In this document: in pieces, positions 1-6,485 of the stretch
Layout: each line of letters starts with the position of its first letter
Numbering within the stretch: the stretch's first letter is position 1
The notes under the pieces: generated by a model
The model's database searches: none
What the model was told of the DNA's origin: nothing
Seen by the model: only the letters and a program-made list of their open reading frames with translations
Program-made: the position numbers and the translations under genes
NCBI GenBank assembly: GCA_021818645.1
Contig: JAKATS010000142.1
Span: forward strand, 1 to 8,919
DNA length: 8,919 nt
DNA from: Acidobacteriota bacterium
Lineage (GTDB): Bacteria > Acidobacteriota > Terriglobia > Terriglobales > SCQP01
Reading direction: 5' to 3'

Positions 1-436
1 AATCCAGTCGGCTGGGTTACGGGATCGGGTCATTCTGCTGGGCGAAGTGAAGGAGATCCAGCCGTATTTTCATGCCTGTGATGTATTCGTTCTGCCTTCC
101 ATAGAACGCAGTGAGGCCTTTGGTCTGGTTCAGGTTGAGGCCATGGCCGCCGGCAAGCCGGTGATCAACACCGCCCTGCCGACCGGCGTTCCGGAAGTGT
201 CGCTCGATGGAGTGACTGGATTTACTGTGCCGCCGCGCGATGCCGCGGCTCTCGCCACCGCGATGAATCGTCTGCTGGGCGATCCCGCTTTGCGGCAACC
301 CTTGGGGCAGGCCGCCCGCCGGCGCGCCGCTTCTGAATTCACCGCTGCCCGCATGGCAGCCCGTACTCTCGATATATATCACCGGGTGCTTGCTTCTGCT
401 CCTCTCACACAGGTGACTCAAGGAACTTTCCTTTGA
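1..436 (+). CDS. Glycosyltransferase, GT4-type (GT-B fold), C-terminal part, cut by the window edge
   Basis: The frame is open from base 2 to a TGA at 434-436, so only about 144 C-terminal residues are visible and the true start lies upstream. This is the nucleotide-sugar-binding half of a GT-B retaining glycosyltransferase. Visible marks are an LGEV segment, then 'CDVFVLPSIERSEAFGL', and the family EX7E motif (Glu codons at 113-115 and 137-139) followed by AMAAGKPVI and GVPE. A DGVTGFTVPPRD segment and a helical tail end the domain. Such enzymes transfer a sugar from an activated nucleotide donor to a lipid-linked or growing polysaccharide at the cytoplasmic face of the membrane. Donor and acceptor cannot be read from sequence. 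The stop overlaps the next gene's start (TTGA), so the two are probably translated together. GTG at 47 is an internal valine, not a start. Confidence 0.9.
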   Translation, partial: IQSAGLRDRVILLGEVKEIQPYFHACDVFVLPSIERSEAFGLVQVEAMAAGKPVINTALPTGVPEVSLDGVTGFTVPPRDAAALATAMNRLLGDPALRQPLGQAARRRAASEFTAARMAARTLDIYHRVLASAPLTQVTQGTFL

Positions 437-1572
437 CTCCCGCCCTCACGCCAGATCAGGCCACACCCGATTCAGCCTTGCACTGCCCATTACTGGCCTG
501 GGCGACGCAAGGCTATCGTGGACAGGATGAATTGCGGCTGCGCACCCTGTTGCAATCTTTTGCACAGGTTCATTGGTTCCCTTTTGACCGTAATCACAGA
601 ATTCGTACCCTGTGGGCATTGTGGCGCGAACTACGCCGCCGTCCGCATCTGGCGGTTATGGAAGGCAGTGGAATGGCCGGAGCCATACCCATGATGCTGG
701 CTTCGCTCTGTCTGGGAGTTCCTTACGTGGTGAGCAGCGGTGACGCAATTGCTCCCTACCTGACAGCCCGCTTGCCTTGGCTGCGGCCGCTTTTTGCCAT
801 TTATGAGCGTTGTCTCTACCGCAATTGCGCTGGTTTTATCGGCTGGACCCCCTACCTCACCGGCCGGGCATTGACTTATGGCGCGCCTCGGGCCATGACC
901 GCGCCCGGATTTGCTTCATTTTCGCTTCCTCTCAGCCAGCGGCCAATCGTGCGCCGGAAAATACGGGCGCAGCTCGGTATTCCCGATTCCGCTCTGGTGC
1001 TTGGCATGGCCGGTGCGCTCATCTGGAACCCACGCTGTCGTTACTGCTATGGCGGGGAACTGGTCCAGGCTGCGCTGGCCTCCCGCCGCAGGGATATTTA
1101 TCTGCTCATCGTAGGCGACGGTACCGGTTTGCCTCACCTGCGCGCGGCTGCGGCGCCTTTAGGCGCCCGTGCCATTTTCCCCGGCCGGGTCACAATGGAG
1201 CAAGTCCCGGAATATCTGGCCGCGATGGATATCGGCAGTCTTCCACAGAGTCTCAATCCAGTCGGCACATTTCGTTTTACCACCAAAATCAGTGAATATT
1301 GGGCAGCCGGACTGCCGATTGTGACCGGTCATCTCCCCCTGGCTTACGATCTGACTCTGGCCTGGTCCTGGCGCATCTCCGGCGCCACCCCCTGGCATCC
1401 GGACTACATTGAGAATCTGGCCCGCTGGACAGAACAGCTGACGGAGAGAGAATTGAGGTTGAAAATTTCCGCCCTGCCCACCGCGTTGCCGGAATTTGAT
1501 TCCGCGCGGCAGGCCCGCGCCGTCACAGCATTTCTCACTGATTTGTTAAATTCACAAAACCGCAAGCAATAA
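433..1572 (+). CDS. Glycosyltransferase, GT-B fold (GT4-like)
   Basis: A 379-residue protein of normal length for a complete GT-B enzyme. The N-terminal half (residues about 20-170) is the acceptor side, with a hydrophobic stretch around 'IPMMLASLCLGVPYVVSSGD'. The C-terminal half carries the donor-side marks: GMAGALIWNP near residue 194, IVGDGTGLPHLR near 227, and KISEYWAAGLPIVTG at 285-299. In this last motif Glu288 matches the second Glu of the GT4 EX7E signature. The first Glu is not obvious; the segment before it reads NPVGTFRFTT. The start is a TTG at 433 that overlaps the TGA of the upstream glycosyltransferase, with an AAGGA ribosome binding site (420-424) 8 bases before it. Together they look like the end of an exopolysaccharide or O-antigen type cluster. 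The sugar specificity is unknown. The glycosyltransferase call is fairly sure, the family less so. Confidence 0.82.
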   Translation: MTPALTPDQATPDSALHCPLLAWATQGYRGQDELRLRTLLQSFAQVHWFPFDRNHRIRTLWALWRELRRRPHLAVMEGSGMAGAIPMMLASLCLGVPYVVSSGDAIAPYLTARLPWLRPLFAIYERCLYRNCAGFIGWTPYLTGRALTYGAPRAMTAPGFASFSLPLSQRPIVRRKIRAQLGIPDSALVLGMAGALIWNPRCRYCYGGELVQAALASRRRDIYLLIVGDGTGLPHLRAAAAPLGARAIFPGRVTMEQVPEYLAAMDIGSLPQSLNPVGTFRFTTKISEYWAAGLPIVTGHLPLAYDLTLAWSWRISGATPWHPDYIENLARWTEQLTERELRLKISALPTALPEFDSARQARAVTAFLTDLLNSQNRKQ

Positions 1573-1600
1573 GTTTTCAGTTTCTTCTGCTTGGCTTCGC

Positions 1601-1606
1601 TATGAT
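1601..1606 (+). promoter_or_regulatory. Possible -10 element (TATGAT) before the HD-GYP regulator gene
   Basis: TATGAT lies 38 bases before the ATG at 1645, in the only spacer between the glycosyltransferase and the regulator. It is preceded by CTTCGC, the same six bases that precede the -10-like TACAAT before the MFS gene at 3367. No good -35 hexamer is seen at 16-18 bases upstream, which keeps confidence low. Confidence 0.3.
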
Positions 1607-1644
1607 TGAATGTGACTCATGAAGTGGGTGGGACAGAGGAGTGA

Positions 1645-2766
1645 ATGGCATTAGTTTCCACCAATGTTAACGCGAAACTGCTCGTTGTGGATGACGACGA
1701 GCTCGTGCGTGGCTGGCTGATTGAGGCGCTTGAAGCGGAAGGCTTTGCCCTCGAAGGTGTCAATTCCGCCGAAGAGGCCCTGTCCCGCCTGCAATCCGGC
1801 GGCTGGTCACTGGTATTGACCGATCTGCATCTCCCCGGTCTCAGCGGCATGGATCTGCTGGCCCGCATCCGCCGTGACTGGCCACACGTTGCGGTGGTCA
1901 TGATGACGGGCGCGGGTGATCTGCGGAATGGCATTGCCGCCATGCAGGCGGGGGCCGAAGATTACCTGGCCAAGCCCATTCAGATTGATCTGCTCAAAGC
2001 CAGCTTGATGCGCGCCCTGGATCATCGCCGGCTGGCGGCTGAACTCGATCTTTATCATCGCCGGCTCGAAGTCATGGTGGCCGAACGCACGCGTGAAACC
2101 CGCGAGGTCTTTGCCCGCATGGAGCAGGTCTACGAAGAAACCCTCGCCGTGCTCAGCGCCGCCCTTGATCTGCGCGATACCGAAACCGCCGGGCATTCCC
2201 GCCGGGTGGCCGCCTATGCGCTGCGGCTGGCCAACTGTCTGAGCTGTTCGGAAGAAATATGCGATAACCTGCTGCGCGCCGCTTATCTTCACGATATTGG
2301 CAAAATGGGCATCGCCGACGCCATTCTGCTGAAACCCTCGGCCTTAACTTCTGCCGAGCGCGATATCATGCAGTCGCATGTCCAGATTGGCTATGAAATG
2401 GTGCGGCATTTCAGTTTTCTGGCGCCGGTGGCAGAAATTGTCCATAGCCATCATGAGCGCTGGGACGGGCTCGGCTACCCCCGCGGCCTTGCCGGCGCCT
2501 CCATTCCGCTCGAAGCCCGTATTTTTTCCGTCGCCGATATGCTCGATGCCGTTACCAGCGACCGTCCCTATCGCGCCGCCCAGCCATTTTCCGCGGCCTT
2601 CGAAGAAGCCCGCCGCCATTCCGGCAAACAGTTTGATCCTGCGGTCATCGCCGCCCTGCTGCGCGTGCCGGAGGATGAATGGGAAAAGCTGCGCCGTGAA
2701 GTCGAAACCAGCGCCGGAGCTCCCCGGCTCAACCAGCGGGACCTGCGCCTGACCGCCCGCGCCTGA
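1645..2766 (+). CDS. Response regulator with HD-GYP domain (RpfG-type), predicted c-di-GMP phosphodiesterase
   Basis: A 373-residue two-domain cytoplasmic regulator. Residues about 11-125 form a receiver domain with the acidic cluster D16-D17-D18, phospho-acceptor Asp60 in LVLTDLHLPG, Thr88 and Lys110 before Pro111. Residues 126-165 are charged and helical and look like a coiled-coil linker. Residues about 166-350 form an HD-GYP domain: H184, the HD pair H216-D217 in YLHDIGK, H245, H269-H270, and the GYP triplet at 277-279, then SVADMLDAVTSDRPYR. All expected metal ligands appear intact, so it should hydrolyse cyclic di-GMP when phosphorylated. No partner histidine kinase is in the window. 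The ATG at 1645 follows a GAGGA ribosome binding site (1636-1640) after a short 4-base spacer. The thioesterase gene begins 25 bases after the stop and is probably co-transcribed. Next to glycosyltransferases, and across from pilus genes, a role in surface behaviour is plausible but inferred. Confidence 0.93.
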   Translation: MALVSTNVNAKLLVVDDDELVRGWLIEALEAEGFALEGVNSAEEALSRLQSGGWSLVLTDLHLPGLSGMDLLARIRRDWPHVAVVMMTGAGDLRNGIAAMQAGAEDYLAKPIQIDLLKASLMRALDHRRLAAELDLYHRRLEVMVAERTRETREVFARMEQVYEETLAVLSAALDLRDTETAGHSRRVAAYALRLANCLSCSEEICDNLLRAAYLHDIGKMGIADAILLKPSALTSAERDIMQSHVQIGYEMVRHFSFLAPVAEIVHSHHERWDGLGYPRGLAGASIPLEARIFSVADMLDAVTSDRPYRAAQPFSAAFEEARRHSGKQFDPAVIAALLRVPEDEWEKLRREVETSAGAPRLNQRDLRLTARA

Positions 2767-2791
2767 TGGCGCGGTTGAGGAAATTTTCTCT

Positions 2792-3280
2792 ATGCCTTCT
2801 TCCTCCCTCCCTGGTCGTCCAATTCATTTCTCTCACGCCGAAATGACGGAAGTGGTATTGCCCAATGACGCCAATCCGCTGGGCAATATCCTGGGTGGCA
2901 AAGTCATGCATCTAGTGGATGTCTGCGGCGCCATTGCCGCCCATCGCCATTCTCAAAGCTATGTCGTCACCGCTGCCGTCGATCATATGGATTTTCTCAA
3001 CCCGGTGCGGGTGGGTGAATTGATAGTGCTCAAGGCCAGCGTCAACCGTGTCTTTCATACCTCCATGGAAGTTGGAGTCAAGGTTTTTTCCGAAAACGTT
3101 CTTACCGGCGAGCGTCTGCATACCAGTTCCGCCTATTTGACCTTTGTCGCGCTGGATGAATACGGCGGCCGCAAGGAAATACCGCCCGTACTGCCCGAAA
3201 CCGAGGCCGAGCATCGCCGCTATCAGCAGGCCGGCGAGCGCCGCGCGGCCCGCCTGGCGTATCGCCGCTCACGCTCATAG
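2792..3280 (+). CDS. Acyl-CoA thioesterase, hotdog fold (YciA/ACOT-like)
   Basis: A 162-residue single hotdog domain, the usual length for bacterial YciA-like or cytosolic ACOT-type acyl-CoA hydrolases, which release free fatty acid and CoA in the cytoplasm. The family signature is clear: Asn28-Pro-Leu-Gly-Asn-Ile-Leu-Gly-Gly-Lys (28-37), then VMHLVD with Asp43, followed by VVTAAVDHMDFLNPVRVGE, where the 'FLNPVRVGE' strand-turn is typical. No signal peptide or membrane segment is seen. The C-terminal 30 residues are very rich in Arg and Ala and are probably a surface helix. ATG at 2792 has a GAGGAA ribosome binding site (2777-2782) 9 bases upstream. It lies 25 bases after the HD-GYP gene and is followed within 25 bases by a strong terminator, so it is the last gene of that unit. 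Substrate chain length cannot be told. A functional tie to c-di-GMP signalling is not evident. Confidence 0.92.
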   Translation: MPSSSLPGRPIHFSHAEMTEVVLPNDANPLGNILGGKVMHLVDVCGAIAAHRHSQSYVVTAAVDHMDFLNPVRVGELIVLKASVNRVFHTSMEVGVKVFSENVLTGERLHTSSAYLTFVALDEYGGRKEIPPVLPETEAEHRRYQQAGERRAARLAYRRSRS

Positions 3281-3301
3281 CTCATCCCCGCCGTTTTTCC
3301 C

Positions 3302-3330
3302 AGGCCCGCGCCTCGTACGCGGGCCTTTTT
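3302..3330 (+). terminator. Rho-independent terminator after the thioesterase gene
   Basis: A perfect GC-rich stem GGCCCGCG (3303-3310) pairs with CGCGGGCC (3318-3325), extended by an A-T pair, around a 7-base loop. TTTTT (3326-3330) and then ATTT follow. It begins 21 bases after the thioesterase stop. There is no T-run on the other side of the stem in minus orientation, so it acts on plus-strand transcription only. Confidence 0.92.
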
Positions 3331-3343
3331 ATTTGCGCCCGGC

Positions 3344-3372
3344 TGTAAAATCCCTTTCAGCTTCGCTACAAT
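3344..3372 (+). promoter_or_regulatory. Predicted promoter of the MFS transporter gene
   Basis: TACAAT (3367-3372) fits a -10 hexamer at five of six positions against TATAAT. TGTAAA (3344-3349), a weak -35 match, lies exactly 17 bases upstream of it. The promoter sits between the terminator and the transporter gene, where one is needed. The expected transcription start, about 7 bases after the -10, falls at 3379-3380, on the TTG start codon itself. Confidence 0.5.
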
Positions 3373-3379
3373 ACCGCCG

Positions 3380-4672
3380 TTGCCCGCATCATCCAATCCT
3401 GATCCGCCCCGTTCCGGTCATGCCCTGGCCGCCGGTTTCCTGGGCTGGACGCTCGACAGCTTCGACTTTTTCACTGTCGTCTTTCTCATCGCGCCGCTTT
3501 CGTTGCAGTGGCATGTCTCCAAAGCCCTCATCGTCTTCAGCATCACGCTGACCCTGGCCATGCGGCCGTTCGGCGCGCTGCTCTTTGGCTGGCTGTCGGA
3601 GCGCTTTGGCCGCCGCCGTCCGCTGATTGCCAACGTTTTGTTTTTTTCCGCCATGGAGCTGGCCTGTGGCTTTGCTCCCAATTTTCACGTTTTTCTCTGG
3701 TTACGCGCTCTCTTTGGCTTGGGCATGGGCGGCGAATGGGGCATTGGCGCGGCATTGACCCTGGAAACCGCCTCCCGCGGGCGCCGGGGATTGCTCTCCG
3801 GCCTTTTGCAATCCGGTTATTCCATGGGCTATTTGCTGGCCGCGTTCGCCGCCCGGTTCGCGCTGCCGGTCTATGGCTGGCGCGTCATGTTCTGGCTGGG
3901 CGGAGTGCCTGCGCTGCTGGCGCTTTATGTGCGCTGGTCGGTGCCGGAATCCCGCGCCTGGCAATTCCATCGCCTCGCCAGCTCACGGGCTTTGTTTGCC
4001 GAACTAGCGCGTCATCGCCGGCTGCTGTTCTATCTGCTGCTGCTCATGACATTGATGATGTTCCTCTCCCATGGCACCCAGGACCTTTATCCCGACTTTC
4101 TCACCACTGCACGCCATCTTCCGCCCGCATTAGCTTCGAGTCTGGCAATTTTCTACAATCTCGCCGCCATTGCCGGCGCGATATTTTTCGGCTGGCTTTC
4201 CAATTCCACCGGCCGGCGTTATGCCATGCTGGCCGGGCTGGGCGTGGCGCTCGCCGCCATTCCGGCCTGGGCCTTCGCCCACACTTTTTTATTTCTGGCT
4301 GCGGGCGCGCTCCTCATGCAGGCGGGTGTGCAGGGCGCCTGGGGCATTATTCCCGCGCATCTGACAGAACTGTCCCCGCCGGCGGCCCGCAGCCTGGTTC
4401 CTGGCCTGATGTATCAATTGGGCATTCTCATCGCCGCGCCCACCAGCACGCTGGAATACTGGCTGCGCGATCATTTTGGCTATAGCCGCGCCCTGGCCGG
4501 CTTCGAACTGGTGAATATCTGTCTTTTAGGGCTGGTCATCATCGCCGGTTCCGAACGCACCGGCTATGAATTCCTGGCTCCCGCGGTTTCAACGGAGAGG
4601 CAGATCAATCATCATGAGCCAGTTTTAATGCCGGAACAGCCCCCAGGGGTGCAATACGAAAGCCAGAAATAA
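3380..4672 (+). CDS. MFS transporter, sialate/lactate (SHS-like) or metabolite:H+ symporter type
   Basis: A 430-residue inner-membrane secondary transporter with about 12 hydrophobic helices in two halves. Helix 1 carries GFLGWTLDSFDFF (19-31), typical of the Jen1/SHS-like carboxylate carriers. Then come Arg62-Pro in helix 2, the MFS motif A GWLSERFGRRR (70-80), RALFGLGMGGEWG (109-121), and VPES (188-191) after helix 6. A second-half copy of motif A, GWLSNSTGRR, begins at residue 271. Proton-coupled uptake of a small organic acid is likely from family resemblance, but the substrate is not determined. No in-frame ATG, GTG or TTG exists between the thioesterase TAG (same frame, 3278-3280) and the TTG at 3380, and the next possible starts would remove helix 1. 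The TTG is therefore the start, and no ribosome binding site precedes it. The last 16 codons overlap the opposite-strand gene. It stands alone after a terminator and is probably monocistronic. Confidence 0.9.
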   Translation: MPASSNPDPPRSGHALAAGFLGWTLDSFDFFTVVFLIAPLSLQWHVSKALIVFSITLTLAMRPFGALLFGWLSERFGRRRPLIANVLFFSAMELACGFAPNFHVFLWLRALFGLGMGGEWGIGAALTLETASRGRRGLLSGLLQSGYSMGYLLAAFAARFALPVYGWRVMFWLGGVPALLALYVRWSVPESRAWQFHRLASSRALFAELARHRRLLFYLLLLMTLMMFLSHGTQDLYPDFLTTARHLPPALASSLAIFYNLAAIAGAIFFGWLSNSTGRRYAMLAGLGVALAAIPAWAFAHTFLFLAAGALLMQAGVQGAWGIIPAHLTELSPPAARSLVPGLMYQLGILIAAPTSTLEYWLRDHFGYSRALAGFELVNICLLGLVIIAGSERTGYEFLAPAVSTERQINHHEPVLMPEQPPGVQYESQK

Positions 4673-5581
4673 AATGTTATTCGCCAGCCGGAACATCAAA
4701 GCGGCAGGCCAGCAATGGCCGAATTTGCGATATACGATGCAGGTAGCAAACTGTAGCGGCAATGCCGCCCAGAACTGTCCTTGTAACAATGCGGCCGCCA
4801 TTGCGCCCAACAGCATCGCCGGCCAGGGCGGTAGATAAGCCAGCAGCGAGGGAAGAATCACTCCACGCTGCAGCAGTTCCGCCGCCGCCATGGCCCCCAG
4901 GGTCAACCAGATGAAGCCCGCTCCGCCCGCCAGCGCCGCCGGCGAGGGCGTCAATACTCCCGCTCCGAAGCGCAGCCGTTCCGCCCATAAGAAAATTGCG
5001 GTAAAACCCGACCCTGCCAGAAATGCCAAACCCAGCCGAACCGGCGGCCAACTCCAATCACTCAGCCGCCGGTAAATTTCCCGCCGCCACAGCGCCCACC
5101 CGGCCACACCGGCTTCCATCGCGGCCAATGGCAAGGCAATGGCCAGCGCCGCGCTCCAGGCATGAAAGCCATGATGTAGATTGGCGCGGACCACAAATAC
5201 AGGCACATACGCCAGAAACATGATCCCCGCCAGTGCGGCAAGTCCCATCAGTCCATAGGGCGCAGGAAGCCAGGGCGGAGAAGCCGCGGCTGGTCTGGCC
5301 TGGCGTTGCGGCGAATTTTTTTTGCCCCGGGTATCCCGGCACTGGGTTTCAGGCAGTGCTTCCAGATTGCGCACCGCTTCCGGCATTAAAAAGCGATACT
5401 GGCTGATGCCCCAAATACCGCTATCCAGCGCCACCTCCGGTAAGACGGGGCGAACCGCCAAAACCTTTGGCCCCACGATGCGAGGATCACGGACGCGCAA
5501 GCTCGCGCTGGAATCCAGCTGCAGGCGGTAACAATTTTCAGCCGGCTGCTCCAGCCCGGCGCGTATTTCGGCAGTTGTCAT
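4625..5581 (-). CDS. Multi-pass membrane protein, CPBP-like (CAAX protease-related), probably catalytically inactive
   Basis: A 318-residue protein. Residues 1-105 are soluble and of unknown type, with a WGISQYRFLMPEAV segment and a charged, proline-rich linker. Residues 109-311 hold about six to eight hydrophobic helices. The segment AAELLQRGVI (233-242) resembles CPBP motif 1 (EExxxR), but the first Glu is Ala234; Glu235 and Arg239 remain. FRLAN (297-301) resembles the HxxxN motif with His replaced by Phe297 and Asn301 kept. Motif 2 (FxxxH) reads around LLQGQFW, with no His. The CPBP fold is therefore plausible, but a working intramembrane protease is unlikely. It is the last visible gene of the pilus operon, 25 bases after the pseudopilin-like gene, with no clear ribosome binding site before the ATG at 5581. 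Its 3' end overlaps the MFS gene by 48 bases. A role in pilus assembly is only suggested by position. The open frame is reliable; the family call is tentative. Confidence 0.72.
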   Translation of the reverse strand: MTTAEIRAGLEQPAENCYRLQLDSSASLRVRDPRIVGPKVLAVRPVLPEVALDSGIWGISQYRFLMPEAVRNLEALPETQCRDTRGKKNSPQRQARPAAASPPWLPAPYGLMGLAALAGIMFLAYVPVFVVRANLHHGFHAWSAALAIALPLAAMEAGVAGWALWRREIYRRLSDWSWPPVRLGLAFLAGSGFTAIFLWAERLRFGAGVLTPSPAALAGGAGFIWLTLGAMAAAELLQRGVILPSLLAYLPPWPAMLLGAMAAALLQGQFWAALPLQFATCIVYRKFGHCWPAALMFRLANNILFLAFVLHPWGLFRH

Positions 5582-5606
5582 GAAGAGGAATGAGCCGGCG
5601 GTGCAT

Positions 5607-6485
5607 TTAAGCCGGAGGTGGGGGACCGCCCGTCGGCCCGCCCAATATGCCGCCGGTGGGCGGCGCGGGAGACACGCCCACGCCTCCGGGGCTGCCGGGC
5701 ATCACGTGCAGGGTTTTATCTTTGCTGGGATCATAAATAAAAGCCCATTTGCAAGGCCGCGCATGCCCGCCCATTTCCAGGATCCCCGGTTCATGATCCC
5801 GGCTGGCTACGCCGATGATCGGCCCTCCGCCGATCACATTTCCGGTTTGATTCCGGCTGCGGCATGCTCCGAAGCCGGTGGGCTTTTGCGGGCCATGGTT
5901 CAGATTCAGATTCGTACTGGCGAAGGTCTCAATGACCAACCCGCTATTGTTTGCGCCCTGGTACATGCTGTTCCCGGGCAGGTTAGCGCCAAATTCTCCA
6001 TTTTTACTGTTTTGGCTTCCGCCCGCCGGGGTCATGTCGCCAGCCAGCATCATGCCGCCGGGTTGAAGGTTGCCTCCAGGAGTTCCGGCCAGGCCCGGAT
6101 TAGCCGGCGCGCCAGGGCCGCCCATCATGCCCGTCGGCACCTGGCCATAATGAATAAAGAACCATTTTCCGTTCCGGGTCATCGGATCGCGCCACGCCTG
6201 GCGCAGATAATGCACGCCATTGGTTTCTTTCAGCCGGTCCAGATTGGGCGGGTAGGCGCCGAATTTATGGTAATAGCGCTGAATCCCGATCACATATTGC
6301 TTGGCCCGAAACACCATGTCCTTTTCCCGCTGGCGCTCGATCTGGGTGGTCATGCGGGGCGCCGCTGTGGCCAGCACTAAAATCAGCATGCCCAACATCA
6401 GCAGCACCACCATCAGCATATAACCCTGGGCGGGGCGGCGGGCCGGGGAAACTTTGGTGCGGCGAAGCATGATGGTGAAGCTCAT
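5607..6485 (-). CDS. Pseudopilin/GspG-like type II secretion or type IV pilus protein with Gly/Pro/Met-rich region
   Basis: A 292-residue protein with an N-terminal class III-like signal: basic leader (residues 1-21, R8, R9, K11, R16, R17), then Gly21/Tyr22 and a hydrophobic helix (22-42). A prepilin peptidase (PilD) would be expected to cut after Gly21. The usual Glu at +5 of the mature protein is Val26. Residues 43-110 form a charged helix and a core, RQREKDMVFRAKQY then YYHKFGAYPPNLDRL, as in a pseudopilin-related family I associate with Acidobacteriota. Residues about 115-182 are rich in Gly, Pro, Met and Asn. A conserved-looking part follows, IIGVAS (223-228) and WAFIYDP (247-253), then a Gly/Pro tail ending in PPPPA. 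Cys208 and Cys245 could form a disulphide. The ATG overlaps the stop of the PilP-like gene (ATGA), so translation is coupled. It may be a minor pilin, or a membrane-anchored periplasmic factor if not processed. The family is fairly clear, the exact role is not. Confidence 0.82.
   Translation of the reverse strand: MSFTIMLRRTKVSPARRPAQGYMLMVVLLMLGMLILVLATAAPRMTTQIERQREKDMVFRAKQYVIGIQRYYHKFGAYPPNLDRLKETNGVHYLRQAWRDPMTRNGKWFFIHYGQVPTGMMGGPGAPANPGLAGTPGGNLQPGGMMLAGDMTPAGGSQNSKNGEFGANLPGNSMYQGANNSGLVIETFASTNLNLNHGPQKPTGFGACRSRNQTGNVIGGGPIIGVASRDHEPGILEMGGHARPCKWAFIYDPSKDKTLHVMPGSPGGVGVSPAPPTGGILGGPTGGPPPPA

Noticed and set aside
1807..2292. Minus-strand open frame of 161 codons opposite the HD-GYP regulator
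   Set aside because: It lies wholly inside a gene with intact REC and HD-GYP motifs and has no feature of its own.
3281..3379. Possible small gene or riboswitch in the spacer between thioesterase and MFS genes
   Set aside because: The spacer is explained by a terminator and a promoter, and no start codon with a ribosome binding site or other stable structure is present.
3508..4485. Plus-strand open frame of 325 codons inside the MFS gene
   Set aside because: It is a shifted frame of the transporter, rich in Arg, Ala, Cys and His as out-of-frame translations of GC-rich genes are, with no recognisable domain.
4574..4626. Possible hairpin CTGGCTC (4574-4580) with GAGCCAG (4616-4622) followed by TTTT as a terminator for the MFS gene
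   Set aside because: The stem is only 7 pairs with a 35-base loop, the T-run is four bases, and it lies before the MFS stop codon.
6005..6145. Gly/Pro/Met codon-rich stretch in the pseudopilin-like gene as a possible tandem DNA repeat
   Set aside because: The encoded residues are low in complexity, but no repeated DNA unit of fixed length could be seen.
5580..6380. Long plus-strand open frame of 266 codons opposite the pseudopilin-like gene
   Set aside because: It is antisense to a gene with clear pilin signal and ATGA coupling, shows no domain or ribosome binding site, and long antisense frames are expected in GC-rich DNA.
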